Shown here piece by piece: positions 15,723-25,080 of a stretch of 64,000 nucleotides of DNA. The stretch comes from Bradyrhizobium sp. 149 (lineage in GTDB: Bacteria; Pseudomonadota; Alphaproteobacteria; Rhizobiales; Xanthobacteraceae): assembly GCF_023073915.1 (NCBI RefSeq), contig NZ_JADPKK010000013.1, positions 1-64,000 of the forward strand, written 5' to 3'. Under the pieces are notes generated by a model. That model was not told the origin of the DNA. It ran no database searches and saw nothing but the letters and a program-made list of their open reading frames with translations. Position 1 is the stretch's first letter. Every line of letters starts with the position of its first letter. The translations under genes and the position numbers were made by a program.

Positions 15723-17048
15723 CTAGCCGAGCAGGCGCGATTTGCTGGTTTCACGCGCGAAGCCGAGCGCGATGATCGCCGCGAGTGCGAGCGCGACGTA
15801 GTACGCGGTGATCGCGTAAGTGGAGCCTGTCTGCGCAAACAGGCTGGTGGCGACCAACGGCGCGATGCCGCCGCCCAGCACCGTCCCGAGCTGCTTTCCG
15901 ATCGAGACGCCGGTGAAGCGAATGCGGGTCGGAAACAGTTCCGGGAAATAGCTCCCTTCGCTGCCGAACATCAGTGGATGGATCACCCCTGCGGCGAGGA
16001 TCACCGCGCCCGTCACCAGCATCGTGTCACGGCTCGCGACCACACCGTAGAACGCAAACATCGAAATGGCTGCGAGCACGACGCCCGCCAGGAACAGACG
16101 CTTTCGTCCGATGCGGTCGGACCAGGCGCCGATGAGGGGCATCGCAACGAGCCCGACGAGATTGGCGAACAGCACGGCCTGCGTGATGACGTCCTTCTGG
16201 ACGCCGAGCTGACGGGTCGCGAAGGAGATGGTGAAGATGGCGGTCAGATAGAAATAGGATGTCTGCGCCATCTCGGCGAAGAACACGATCAGGATCGGTC
16301 GCCAGTGCTCCCTCAGCGCCTCGACCACAGGCGCTGCTTCAGTCACCTTCGCCTCGCGGAATGTCGCGCTCTCCTCGATGCGCAGGCGCATGTAGACGCC
16401 GAGCGCGACCAGCACCGCGCTGATCAGGAACGGAACGCGCCAGCCCCATGACAGCAGGTCCGCCTCCGGCAGCCGCGAGATCGTGAGCGCCGCAAACGAG
16501 GCGAGCACGACGCCGACGGGTCCCGCGGCCTGGATCACTGCGGCCGAGAAGCCGCGCTGATGGCCGGGCGCCGTCTCGATCGCCATGAGGATCGCCGCGG
16601 TCGACTCGCCGCCGAGCGCAAAACCCTGGAGGAAGCGCAGCATGACCAGCGCGACGGTCGCGGCCACACCCACACTGGCGTAGGTCGGCAACAGTCCGAT
16701 CGACATGGTCGCAAGTCCCATCATGAGCAGCGTACACAGCAAGACGGACTTTCGGCCGAGGCGGTCGCCGAAATGTCCGAACACAAGTCCGCCGAGCGGA
16801 CGCGCCAAAAATCCGACGGCGAATGTCGCGAACACCGCAATGCTCGCCGTGACCGGGTCGAACTTCGGAAAGAACAGCTGATCGAACACCAGCGGCCCGA
16901 TCAGGCCGTAGATGAAGAAGTCGTACCATTCGATCGCGGTGCCGATGGTGCCGGCGATCAGGATACGCCGGCGGCTGCTCGCCGTTTGCCCGGCAGTGGC
17001 GGCGATGGCGGCATGATCGTCGTAGTGCTCCAATGCTCTTGTTGTCAC
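15723..17048 (-). CDS. MFS transporter, metabolite:H+ symporter (MHS) family
   Basis: About 441 residues, 12 membrane segments. The N-terminus has the MHS pattern GTAIEWYDFFIYGLIGPLVF, and the loop between helices 2 and 3 has GHFGDRLGRKSVL, the MFS GxxxDRxGR motif. A second such motif, GAWSDRIGRKRLF, lies in the second half. MHS proteins import organic acids such as alpha-ketoglutarate, shikimate or aromatic acids. Here the neighbours (flavin monooxygenase, aldehyde dehydrogenase, decarboxylase) point to an aromatic acid. The start is GTG at 17048 behind a strong GGAGGAGG site. Confidence 0.9.
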   Translation of the reverse strand: MTTRALEHYDDHAAIAATAGQTASSRRRILIAGTIGTAIEWYDFFIYGLIGPLVFDQLFFPKFDPVTASIAVFATFAVGFLARPLGGLVFGHFGDRLGRKSVLLCTLLMMGLATMSIGLLPTYASVGVAATVALVMLRFLQGFALGGESTAAILMAIETAPGHQRGFSAAVIQAAGPVGVVLASFAALTISRLPEADLLSWGWRVPFLISAVLVALGVYMRLRIEESATFREAKVTEAAPVVEALREHWRPILIVFFAEMAQTSYFYLTAIFTISFATRQLGVQKDVITQAVLFANLVGLVAMPLIGAWSDRIGRKRLFLAGVVLAAISMFAFYGVVASRDTMLVTGAVILAAGVIHPLMFGSEGSYFPELFPTRIRFTGVSIGKQLGTVLGGGIAPLVATSLFAQTGSTYAITAYYVALALAAIIALGFARETSKSRLLG

Positions 17049-17126
17049 GGTTTCCTCCTCCGGTGTGATTGTTGTTTTTTATTGTTGGCCGCGCAGCCGC
17101 TGATCGGATGCGACGGCGAGAGCCGA

Positions 17127-18815
17127 TCAGCTTGCCAGGCGCGCGCCGTCGCTCGCGCTGTGTCCGAGTGCGCGGGCGAGGACGCGTCCGATCATCCCGG
17201 CCTGCGACGCGCTGCCGCGCCACGCGACGATCTGGTCGGGACGTATCAAGGCGAGATCCGCCTCGTAGAGATCGCGCAGGGATTTCGGCAGCGTGACGGG
17301 TTTCACATCGACCCCGATCGCGCGGATGGTCTCGGCGAATGACGCCTGAGCGGACATGACCTCGCCGAACTGGAGCAGCGTCCACTCGAACCCGAACAGG
17401 TCGTACAACGAGACGCCGTCGTCCAACCACGCATGCGGTGCGCGGCCGCCGGGACAGGCGCTCGGAACGTAGACGTTCGCAGCGTCGGGCGGCGGCCGGC
17501 TGCCATCGGAGACGATGATCGGCGAGCCGTCGTAGCGCCCGCCAAAGGTGATGCCGGGGATGTTGAATTCGGCGCGCGCGTGCTGCTCGAGATAGAGGCC
17601 CGCGGTTCGCCGCGCCTCGCTGCCGGCGTCGGTGGCGTCCTCGATCTCAGGCGCGGGAGCGAACAGACCGAGGGAGTCGGCGAAACGGCGCGCATAATCG
17701 GTGTTGCGCAGCGCCACCGGACGCCGCTCGACCTCATAGCTATCGAGCAGCCCCGCCGGGCTCACACCCTTGACGACGCTTGCTAGCTTCCAGCCTAGAT
17801 TGACCGCATCCTCGATCGCGGTGTTGTAGCCAAGCCCGCCGGTCGGCGTGAACAGATGCGCGGCGTCGCCGCCGAGGAACACCCGCCCCCGCTGCATTCC
17901 ATTCGCGACCAACGCGTGACCGGCGGTCCAGGTCAGGAACGACAGCACCTCGCAGTCGATCGGTGCGCCACAGGCACGCTGGAACGCGACCTTGGCCTCG
18001 TCGATCGTGATCGCACTCTCGTCTTCGCCGGGCCGAAGCTGCGTGTGAAACGCAAACTCGTCGCGACCGTTCACGGATGCCATGAAGGCGCGGCGGTCGC
18101 TGTTGAAGCAATTGTACATCCACGCCTTGGCGTGCGGGATGCTCGCGTAGAAGCCGGGCGAACGGAGATAGACCGCCAGCATGCGGCCGCCCATGAAGTC
18201 GCGCTGCGTTCCGGTTTCGCCGCCGTAGGAGATCCCCAGCGACTGGCGGACCATCGAGCGCGGCCCGTCCGCCCCGACCAGAAAGTCGGCCCGGACCTGA
18301 AAGCGGCTGCCATCATCGAGACATTCGACGTCGGCGACGATGCCCTCGTCGCTCTCGACATAGCCGACCAGCCGGTGGCCATAGTTGAGCTTTACTCCGG
18401 GGATTCGTTCGGCATGGCGGCGCAGCACCGCCTCGACGTATTTTTGCGAGACGCGATGCGGCAGCTCGGCCGCGCTCCACGAGCCCGACATGCCCTTGAC
18501 GAGCTCGCTCGCGCGTGACGATGACGGCAACTGAAATCGGGCCAGCTCGTAACCGGTGTAGCGCGTGAAATACGCAACGTCGGTCGGATAATCCGCAGGC
18601 AGACCTTCGCGTCGGATCTCGTCGGCAAAACCCAGCCGCCGGTAGTGCTCCATCGAACGCGCTTGCGTCGCATTGGCTTGCGGATTGAATGCCGTGCCCG
18701 GCTTTTCATCGACCAAGATCGCGGACACGCCGCGCCGGCCGAGCTCGTTGGCGAGCATCAGCCCGCAGGGCCCCCCGCCCACGATGAGCACCGAGGCCGT
18801 CAGACATGTTTCCAA
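17127..18815 (-). CDS. Class A FAD-dependent aromatic monooxygenase (PheA/TfdB family)
   Basis: About 562 residues. The FAD motif VLIVGGGPCGLMLANELGRRG is at the N-terminus; the central DG motif FLVGADGPRSMVR and the second FAD motif GDAAHLFTPTGGLGYNTAIED are those of single-component phenol/resorcinol hydroxylases. A C-terminal thioredoxin-like domain is present, ending with IRPDQIVAWRG. It hydroxylates a phenolic ring using NAD(P)H and oxygen. In this locus the product would logically be hydroxyquinol (1,2,4-trihydroxybenzene), the substrate of the dioxygenase encoded at 24139. I chose TTG at 18815 because GGGAGA lies six bases upstream; GTG at 18836 is the alternative. Confidence 0.87.
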   Translation of the reverse strand: METCLTASVLIVGGGPCGLMLANELGRRGVSAILVDEKPGTAFNPQANATQARSMEHYRRLGFADEIRREGLPADYPTDVAYFTRYTGYELARFQLPSSSRASELVKGMSGSWSAAELPHRVSQKYVEAVLRRHAERIPGVKLNYGHRLVGYVESDEGIVADVECLDDGSRFQVRADFLVGADGPRSMVRQSLGISYGGETGTQRDFMGGRMLAVYLRSPGFYASIPHAKAWMYNCFNSDRRAFMASVNGRDEFAFHTQLRPGEDESAITIDEAKVAFQRACGAPIDCEVLSFLTWTAGHALVANGMQRGRVFLGGDAAHLFTPTGGLGYNTAIEDAVNLGWKLASVVKGVSPAGLLDSYEVERRPVALRNTDYARRFADSLGLFAPAPEIEDATDAGSEARRTAGLYLEQHARAEFNIPGITFGGRYDGSPIIVSDGSRPPPDAANVYVPSACPGGRAPHAWLDDGVSLYDLFGFEWTLLQFGEVMSAQASFAETIRAIGVDVKPVTLPKSLRDLYEADLALIRPDQIVAWRGSASQAGMIGRVLARALGHSASDGARLAS

Positions 18816-18882
18816 GACGCTTCTCCCTACCAGCACTATTCTGCATGGTAAGGTTGCCTGACGATATCGTCAAGTAGCCTGA

Positions 18883-19350
18883 CTACCTGGCGTCGTCGAG
18901 CGTATCGAACGTCGCGCCATAGACTGCCAGTCCCTTCAGGATCGCATCCATCGTGGCCTTGCCGAGCTCGGCGCGCATCTCCTGCTCGGCGACGTCGACC
19001 GCATCGCGGAACGCGTCGAGCCATTTGCGCCCGGCCGGCGTGAACATGACGATGCGCGCGCGCCGATCGGTGGGATCGGCGATGCGATCGACCAGGCCGA
19101 GCTCGGCGCACTGGTCGACGAGCTCGCCCATCGCTTGCTTGCTCATGGAGGCGCGGCGCGCGAGTTCCGTGAGTCTGGTCCCCTCCACGTCGAGATTGCG
19201 TGTGAGGCCGACATGCGCGATCCGCGTTTCGTCATGCCCCTTCTCGGTCATCAGTTCGAGCACACGACCTTCGAAGCGCCGCACCGCGTTGTTGAGCAGC
19301 CGACCGATGTTGGCATGCCGCCATGCGGTGCCGGATGTCCTGGCTTTCAA
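18883..19350 (-). CDS. MarR-family transcriptional regulator
   Basis: About 155 residues, the usual MarR length. A winged helix is seen around residues 55-115: LTELARRASMSKQAMGELVDQ is the recognition helix region, and DPTDRRARIVMFTPAGRKWL is the wing with the family DxRxR signature. The likely start is TTG at 19350 with AGAAGG upstream, 43 bases after the LysR gene; the frame upstream is low-complexity. It precedes the monooxygenase gene by 67 bases and probably controls that unit in response to a phenolic ligand, which is typical for MarR proteins but unproven here. Confidence 0.82.
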   Translation of the reverse strand: MKARTSGTAWRHANIGRLLNNAVRRFEGRVLELMTEKGHDETRIAHVGLTRNLDVEGTRLTELARRASMSKQAMGELVDQCAELGLVDRIADPTDRRARIVMFTPAGRKWLDAFRDAVDVAEQEMRAELGKATMDAILKGLAVYGATFDTLDDAR

Positions 19351-19393
19351 TGGATGTGCCTTCTGCAAAGCCGCCTGAGTTCGAAAATGTCGC

Positions 19394-20317
19394 TCACTTC
19401 GCCGCGTCGATCCAGATCCCCGGCTGCGAATGCTCGCGAATGTGTGTGACCAGGAAGTCGGAAAAGACCCTGATCTTGGCGGGCAGTCCGGCACGGTTCT
19501 GGTAGGCGATGTTCATCGTGAGCAGTGGCAGCTCCCAGTCCAACAGGACCGGGACGAGACGGCCCGCCGCGATATCGCTTTGCACGATGTAGAGCGGCTG
19601 GATGAGAATGCCGAGCCCCGCCAGTGCGGCGCCGCGGATGACCTGGCCGTCATTGCTGTCGAGCGTCGGCGAGACACGGACAGTCTGCGCGCCCTGACCT
19701 TTGCGCAGGCGCAGCGAATAGGGATCGTTGGCGAGATTGTAGACCAGCATGTTGTGGCGCGTGAGATCGGCGGGCTGTTCCGGCTCGCCGCAGCTTGCGA
19801 GATATGACGGTGCGGCCGCGAGCACGCGCCGCATCTGGCCGATGCGGCGGACGATGATGTTCGAATCCGGCTCCTGCTCGCGCGTCCTGATCGCCACGTC
19901 GATGCCGGCCTCGATGAAATCGGAGTACCGATTGGCGGTGGTGATCTGCATGTTGAGCTTCGGATAACGCGCGCGGAAGGCCGGCAGCATCGGCGCCAGA
20001 TAGATCACTGCAAAGGACAGCGAGCTCGTGACCCGCAGCGTGCCCTGCGGCGACAGCGCGCGATCACTGACGATGTCCTCGGCCTCGGCCAGCTCGCTCA
20101 ACACCCGGCTGGAGCACTCCAGCAGCTCCTGCCCCGCCTCCGTCAACCACAGCCGGCGGGTGTTGCGCTCGATCAGCCGGACGGCAAGCCGCTCCTCGAG
20201 CGCGCTGAGATGGCGACTGGCGGCAGCATTCGACATGCGCAGGGCTTCGGCAGCTTTGGACAGGCTGCCGAGCTCGGCTGTCTTGGAGAACACTTCCAAT
20301 TGGAGCAGGCGGTCCAT
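19394..20317 (-). CDS. LysR-family transcriptional regulator
   Basis: About 307 residues. The N-terminal helix-turn-helix (residues 3-60) contains FSKTAELGSLSKAAEALRMS and the following recognition helix. Residues 90-295 form the periplasmic-binding-like effector domain. It is divergent from the hydroxyquinol unit with 107 bases between them, the classical arrangement for a LysR activator of an adjacent catabolic operon. TTGCG/CGCAA repeats in that gap are candidate sites. It is followed by MarR on the same strand, so the locus seems to carry two regulators for two units. Confidence 0.92.
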   Translation of the reverse strand: MDRLLQLEVFSKTAELGSLSKAAEALRMSNAAASRHLSALEERLAVRLIERNTRRLWLTEAGQELLECSSRVLSELAEAEDIVSDRALSPQGTLRVTSSLSFAVIYLAPMLPAFRARYPKLNMQITTANRYSDFIEAGIDVAIRTREQEPDSNIIVRRIGQMRRVLAAAPSYLASCGEPEQPADLTRHNMLVYNLANDPYSLRLRKGQGAQTVRVSPTLDSNDGQVIRGAALAGLGILIQPLYIVQSDIAAGRLVPVLLDWELPLLTMNIAYQNRAGLPAKIRVFSDFLVTHIREHSQPGIWIDAAK

Positions 20318-20424
20318 TTTTTCGCAAACAGGAAAAGAGAGTTGCGATTATTGACCTTTATTTCCGCATTCCGCAAGCCAAAATGGCCAGAACACAAGCA
20401 AGATAGCAGGCGAGGAAACAGGGA
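20318..20424. promoter_or_regulatory. Divergent LysR/hydroxyquinol-unit promoter with TTGCG-CGCAA repeats
   Basis: The 107-bp gap contains TCGCAA at 20322-20327, TTGCGA at 20342-20347 and CGCAA at 20372-20376. The first two are perfect 6-bp inverted repeats, and the last two form TTGCG-N25-CGCAA. LysR proteins bind dyads with spaced half-sites in just such gaps, so this is a candidate operator. No database match was available. Confidence 0.4.
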
Positions 20425-20748
20425 ATGTCGGGCCCGATCAGACACATCGTGATGTGGCGACTGCGCGGGGAGACGCCAGCGGAGCGTTCCGCCGCCCGGG
20501 TCAAGGTCAAGACCCTGTTCGAGGGCCTGCGCGGCCGGATCGACGGCCTCACCCACATCGAAGTCGGCCTCGATGTCAGCGATGTCGACTACGCCTGCGA
20601 TGTCGTTCTGTTCTCCGAATTCACCGACCACGCTGCACTTGCGGCCTACGCCACCCACCCGGAACATTTGCGCGTACGCGAGGCGCTGGGCGACTTGCGG
20701 ATCGGGCGCTTCCAGGTCGATTATCCCATCAAAGAGACCGGCGCATGA
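20425..20748 (+). CDS. Dabb-domain (stress-responsive A/B barrel) protein
   Basis: About 107 residues. It starts with IRHIVMWRL, the invariant first strand of the Dabb ferredoxin-like fold, and has the HIEVGLDVS and ACDVVLFSEFTDHAALAAYATHPEH segments typical of the family. Such dimeric barrels accompany aromatic and polyketide pathways, sometimes as cyclases or isomerases. Its stop overlaps the start of maleylacetate reductase (ATGA), so the two are translationally coupled. The specific reaction is not known. Confidence 0.88.
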   Translation: MSGPIRHIVMWRLRGETPAERSAARVKVKTLFEGLRGRIDGLTHIEVGLDVSDVDYACDVVLFSEFTDHAALAAYATHPEHLRVREALGDLRIGRFQVDYPIKETGA

Positions 20749-21822
20749 TCGGTACGTTCACCTTCGAAAACCTGCCCTGCCGCGTCGTGTTCGGCAGCGG
20801 AACGCTTGCCTTGGCGAAGGCCGAGGTCGAGCGGCTCGGCGGCAAGCGCGCGCTGGTGCTGACGACGCCGCAACAGGAGGCGCAAGGCAAGAGCCTGGGC
20901 GCGGCGCTCGGTCCGCTCTACGCCGGCATCTTTCCGGGCGCGACCATGCATACGCCGGTGGAGGTCACGGCGCGGGCGCTCGCGGCGATGAAGGCGTGCG
21001 AGGCCGACTGCGTCATTTCCCTCGGTGGCGGATCCACGACCGGCCTCGGCAAGGCGCTCGCCTTGAGCACCGGAATCAACCAGCTCTGCATTCCCACAAC
21101 CTATGCCGGCTCGGAGATGACGCCGATCGTCGGCCAGACCGAGAATGGCCTGAAGACCACGGTACGCGACGCCGCCATCCTGCCGGAGACCGTGATCTAC
21201 GATGTCGATCTCACTTTGACTCTGCCGGCGAGCCTGGCTGCTACCTCCGGCATCAACGCGATCGCGCATGCGGTCGAAGCGCTCTACGCGCGCGACACCA
21301 ATCCCGTGACGTCGCTGATGGCGGAAGAAGGCATTCGCGCGCTGGCACGTGCCCTGCCCGCCATCGCCGCCAAGAGCGACGACCGCGGGGCCCGCACCGA
21401 AGCGCTCTACGGCGCCTGGCTGTGCGGCGTCTGCCTCGGCACCGTCGGCATGGCGCTGCATCACAAACTCTGCCACACGCTCGGCGGCACCTTCGACTTG
21501 CCGCATGCCGAGACCCACACCATCGTGCTGCCGCACGCGCTGGCCTACAACGCCCGCCGTGCCCGATGCGATGGCGCGCATCTCACGCGCGATCGGCGCC
21601 GCCGATGCATCGCAAGGACTTTTCGAGCTCGCGAAGCGGCTGGGTGCAAAGGCCGCACTGCGCGACATCGGCATGCCCGAAGGCGGCATCGACAAGGCTG
21701 CCGACCTCGCCGTCACCAATGCCTACTGGAATCCGCGCCCGCTCGAACGCGACGCCATCCGCGACCTGATCGCGCGCGCCTGGGCCGGCGAGCCGCCCGG
21801 CGCCAACAAAGTGACGGCTTGA
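20745..21822 (+). pseudogene. Maleylacetate reductase, frameshifted near 21552
   Basis: Iron-containing alcohol dehydrogenase family. It would reduce maleylacetate to 3-oxoadipate with NAD(P)H. The first frame (20745 to about 21552) gives the family signatures SLGGGSTTGLGKA, CIPTTYAGSEMTPI and the metal-binding run with HAVEALYA, LHHKLCHTLGG and HAETHTIVLPHALAYN. There the frame ends, and the rest of the protein (PAVPDAMARISRAIG to the end at 21822) lies in the next frame. The family sequence AYNAPAVPDAM can be restored by adding two bases, so loss of one GC from a GCGC step is the simplest explanation. A sequencing error or a real null allele are both possible. As read, the product would be truncated and fused to out-of-frame residues. 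Confidence 0.85.
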
Positions 21823-21826
21823 TTCG

Positions 21827-23200
21827 ATGCGGCGCACGCTCATCAAATCCGCCGTCATCATCAGCATGGATGATTCGATCGGCGATTTACCTGGCGGCGA
21901 CGTGCTGATCGAGGGGAGCCGCATCGTTGACGTGCGTCCATCGATCGACATCGGCGGCGGCGCGGCCGAAACGGAGATCGTGAACGGCACCGGGCGCATC
22001 GTCATCCCAGGCCTGATCAACGCGCATATGCACACTTGGCAGACGGGCCTGCGCGGCTATGCCGCCAACTGGACGCTGCTGGAATATTTCCGCCGCATGC
22101 ATGCCGGGCTCGCAACGGTCTTCCGGCCCGAGGACATCCATATCGCGACCTTGGTCGGCGCGCTGAACCAGATCAATCAAGGGACCACCACGCTGGTGGA
22201 CTGGTGCCACAACAATCCGACGCCCGATCATACCGACGCCGCCGTGCGCGGCCTGATCGAGAGCGGCATCCGCGCGGCCTTCTTCCACGGCTCGCCAAAA
22301 CCCGAGCCGAAACCGGGCGAGCCGCATTTCTCGGAGATCCCGCATCCACGCCGTGAGGTCGAGCGGCTGCTGGCCGGGCCCCTCGCCGACCGCGACGGCC
22401 TCGTCACGCTTGGGCTCGCCATCCTCGGCCCGCACTATTCGACGCTCGACGTCGCCATGCACGATTTCCGCCTGGCGCGCGAGCTCAAGCTGATCGCATC
22501 GATGCATCAGGGCGGCGGCCCGGCCAAGACGCCTGATGGCTGGGAGAAGCTGATCGAGGCGGGCCTGGTCGGCGCCGGAATCAATATCGTCCATGGCAAC
22601 GATCTGCCGGACGATCTTCTGGACCGGATGGTCGATCTCGGCATCTCCTTCTCGGTGACGCCGGAGAACGAGATGATCCAGGGCCACGGCTTTCCCATCA
22701 CCGGACGGCTGCTCAAGCGCGGCGTGCGGCCGACCATCGGCATCGATCTGGAATCCGTGCTCGCCGGCGATCTCTTCTCCGCCGCGCGCGTTGCGCTGTC
22801 GATGCAGCGGTCGCTCGACAATGCGGAGGCGCGCAAGGCCAGCGGCACCATTCCGGCGACGACCACGATCCCCGTCCGCGAGGCGCTGCGCTGGATCACG
22901 ACGGAAGGCGCCCGCATGCTCGGCCGCGAGGACCAGATCGGCGCGCTGACGCCGGGCAAGCTCGCCGACCTCGTCATCATCGATGCCAGCGATCTCAACC
23001 TCGTCCCGGTGCACGATCCCGTCTCCACCGTGGTGATGCAGACGAGCCTCGCCAATATCGAGGCCGTGATGATCGGCGGCGTGTGGAAGAAGCGGAATGG
23101 ACGGCTGCTGGCCGACGGTCTGGAGGCGAAAAAGCAACTGCTCGTGCAATCCGGTCGGCGCCTGGTGCACGACATCGAACGACAGGGACACGCCGCCTGA
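21827..23200 (+). CDS. Metal-dependent amidohydrolase (AtzA/TrzN/cytosine-deaminase-like)
   Basis: About 457 residues. It has the amidohydrolase metal set: His67 and His69 in NAHMHTWQ, a later His in SMHQGG, His in IVHGNDL and Asp in IGIDLES. This is the mononuclear-metal deaminase/chlorohydrolase subgroup. The barrel is flanked by the small beta-sandwich seen in PGKLADLVIIDASDL. It begins four bases after the maleylacetate reductase. Substrates in this group are N-heterocycles or aminated or chlorinated aromatics, so it may hydrolyse or deaminate a precursor feeding the hydroxyquinol route. Exact specificity is not readable. Confidence 0.85.
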   Translation: MRRTLIKSAVIISMDDSIGDLPGGDVLIEGSRIVDVRPSIDIGGGAAETEIVNGTGRIVIPGLINAHMHTWQTGLRGYAANWTLLEYFRRMHAGLATVFRPEDIHIATLVGALNQINQGTTTLVDWCHNNPTPDHTDAAVRGLIESGIRAAFFHGSPKPEPKPGEPHFSEIPHPRREVERLLAGPLADRDGLVTLGLAILGPHYSTLDVAMHDFRLARELKLIASMHQGGGPAKTPDGWEKLIEAGLVGAGINIVHGNDLPDDLLDRMVDLGISFSVTPENEMIQGHGFPITGRLLKRGVRPTIGIDLESVLAGDLFSAARVALSMQRSLDNAEARKASGTIPATTTIPVREALRWITTEGARMLGREDQIGALTPGKLADLVIIDASDLNLVPVHDPVSTVVMQTSLANIEAVMIGGVWKKRNGRLLADGLEAKKQLLVQSGRRLVHDIERQGHAA

Positions 23201-23220
23201 GGGTGTCAAGGACAACGACA

Positions 23221-24123
23221 ATGACAGACGCTACGAAGAACATCGCATTCATCGGGATCGGCAAGATGGGCCTGCCGATGTCGGCGCTCGTCGCCAAGGC
23301 CGGTTTCGCCGTGACCGCGTTCGACCGGAACGACGCGCGGCTCAACGAGGCGCGCGCGCAAGGCATTTCGATTGCCGCTTCACCGGCCGAGGCCGTGGGC
23401 GGCAAGGCCGCGATCGTCACGTCCTTGCCCGATGACGCCGCCTTGCGCGGCGCGTTGCTCGGCTCCACCGGCACCATCGCCGCGATGGCGCCCAAAACCG
23501 TTTTGATCGAGACCAGCACCGTGAGCGTCGAGGCGTCTGCTGAAGTCGACGCAGCCGCACAGGCGCGCGGTGTCTTCTACCTGCGTGCGCCGGTTTCGGG
23601 CAATGCCAGCATCGTCCACACCGGCGCGCTGAGCTGCTTTGTCTCGGGTCCGAAGGAGGCCTACGAAAACGCAAAGCCGCTGTTCGCCGCCTTTACACGC
23701 GCCCAGACCTATCTCGGGCCTGGCGAGGAGGCCCGATATGCGAAACTTGCGGTCAATCTGATGATCGCGGTGTCGGCGGCAATGATGGCGGAGAGCCTAG
23801 CGCTGGCGCGCAAGGGCGGCATCGGCTGGCAGGACATTCTGAGAGTTCTCGACGACAGCGCTGTGGCCTCACCGATGGTGAAGTACAAGACCGCACCGCT
23901 GCGTCACCGCAATTTCGACTCGACCTTCTCCTGCAAGCAGATGGCCAAGGATCTCGACTTGATCCTCGGCGCCGGCCACGCCGTCGGCGTGCCGCTTCAG
24001 CTCGCAGCCCAAGTGCGCGAGACCTATGGCTCGCTGGTCGCCCGGGGCGACGGCGACGCCGATTTCATCGCGACGGTCAAGCACATCGAGCGGCTGTCCG
24101 GCCTCGGCGAGCCCAAACTCTGA
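23221..24123 (+). CDS. NAD(P)-dependent 3-hydroxyisobutyrate dehydrogenase-like reductase
   Basis: About 300 residues. An N-terminal Rossmann motif, FIGIGKMGLPMSALVAKAGF, is followed by FDRN at the end of strand two. The substrate motif reads FYLRAPVSGNASIVHTGALSCFVSG (family DAPVSGG...AGTL), and the catalytic lysine lies in AKLAVNLMIAVSA (family KxxxN). The C-terminal dimerisation helices follow. It is 20 bases downstream of the amidohydrolase in the same operon. Beta-hydroxyacid dehydrogenases oxidise short hydroxyacids or reduce semialdehydes. Its role relative to the ring-cleavage genes is open. Confidence 0.85.
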   Translation: MTDATKNIAFIGIGKMGLPMSALVAKAGFAVTAFDRNDARLNEARAQGISIAASPAEAVGGKAAIVTSLPDDAALRGALLGSTGTIAAMAPKTVLIETSTVSVEASAEVDAAAQARGVFYLRAPVSGNASIVHTGALSCFVSGPKEAYENAKPLFAAFTRAQTYLGPGEEARYAKLAVNLMIAVSAAMMAESLALARKGGIGWQDILRVLDDSAVASPMVKYKTAPLRHRNFDSTFSCKQMAKDLDLILGAGHAVGVPLQLAAQVRETYGSLVARGDGDADFIATVKHIERLSGLGEPKL

Positions 24124-24138
24124 TTCACGGAGCCAACT

Positions 24139-25022
24139 ATGCGCAATTTCAACGAGAACACGATCACGGACGCGGTGCTGGAGCGGATCGCGGGCGCGAG
24201 CGATCCGCGGATCAAAGAGGTCAGCGAAGCGCTGGTGCGCCACCTTCATGCCTTCGTCCGCGAGGTGCGACCGTCCCAGAAGGAATGGGACTACGGCATC
24301 GACTTCCTGACCCGCACCGGCCACATGTGCGATGACAAGCGCCAGGAGTTCATCCTGCTCTCGGACGCGCTCGGCGTCTCCATGCTGGTCGACGCGATCA
24401 ACCATCCGGTGCCGGAAGGCGCAACCGAAACCACGGTGCTCGGTCCGTTCTTCGTGCAGGCATCGCCCGAGAAAAGCAACGGCGAGGACATCTCCGGTCC
24501 CATGGAGGGCGATCCGATGCTCGTCACCGGCTCGGTGTCATCCGTCGACGGACGGCCGCTCGCCGGCGCCGTCGTGGACGTCTGGCATTCCGACGATGAC
24601 GGCTATTACGATGTGCAGCAGCTCGACAAGATCGGCGATCTCGCGATGCGCGCGCGCTTCCACACCGACCAGAACGGCCGCTTCAACTTCTGGTCGTCAA
24701 GCCGGCCGCCTATCCGATCCCGCATGACGGCCCGGTCGGCGACATGCTGGAAGTCCAGGGCCGCCATCCCTGGCGCCCGGCGCATGTGCATTTCATGATC
24801 TCGACGCCCGGCTTCGAGCAGCTCGTGACCCATGTGTTCGTCGCCGGCGACCAGTATCTCGACTCTGACGTGGTGTTCGGGGTCAAGGACAGCCTGATCC
24901 GCGACTTTGTGCGCTGCCCGCCCGGCCGTGCGCCGGATGGTCGCATGGCAGACAGCGAGTATTTTCATCTCAACTATGATTTCGGCCTGAAGCAGGTCGC
25001 GAGCAGCGCAAGAGCCGCTTAA
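24139..25022 (+). pseudogene. Hydroxyquinol 1,2-dioxygenase (intradiol), frameshifted near 24696
   Basis: The intradiol dioxygenase cleaves hydroxyquinol to maleylacetate using Fe(III). The N-terminal helical dimerisation domain (residues 1-100) and the start of the beta barrel (VLGPFFVQASPE, VVDVWHSDDDGYYDVQ) are in the first frame. After FNFWS the reading frame breaks. Adding one base restores VKPAAYPIPHDGPVGDM in the second frame, which runs on with HPWRPAHVHFMISTPGF, containing the iron-ligand HxH histidines, to the stop at 25022. A single-G deletion at about 24695-24697 is the simplest cause. The restored protein would be about 294 residues, normal for the family. As given, the iron histidines are lost. 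Confidence 0.87.
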
Positions 25023-25080
25023 GCTGAACGACGGCGGACCAGACAAGAGTCCGACAACAGGGGCTAGACAGGGAGCAAGG

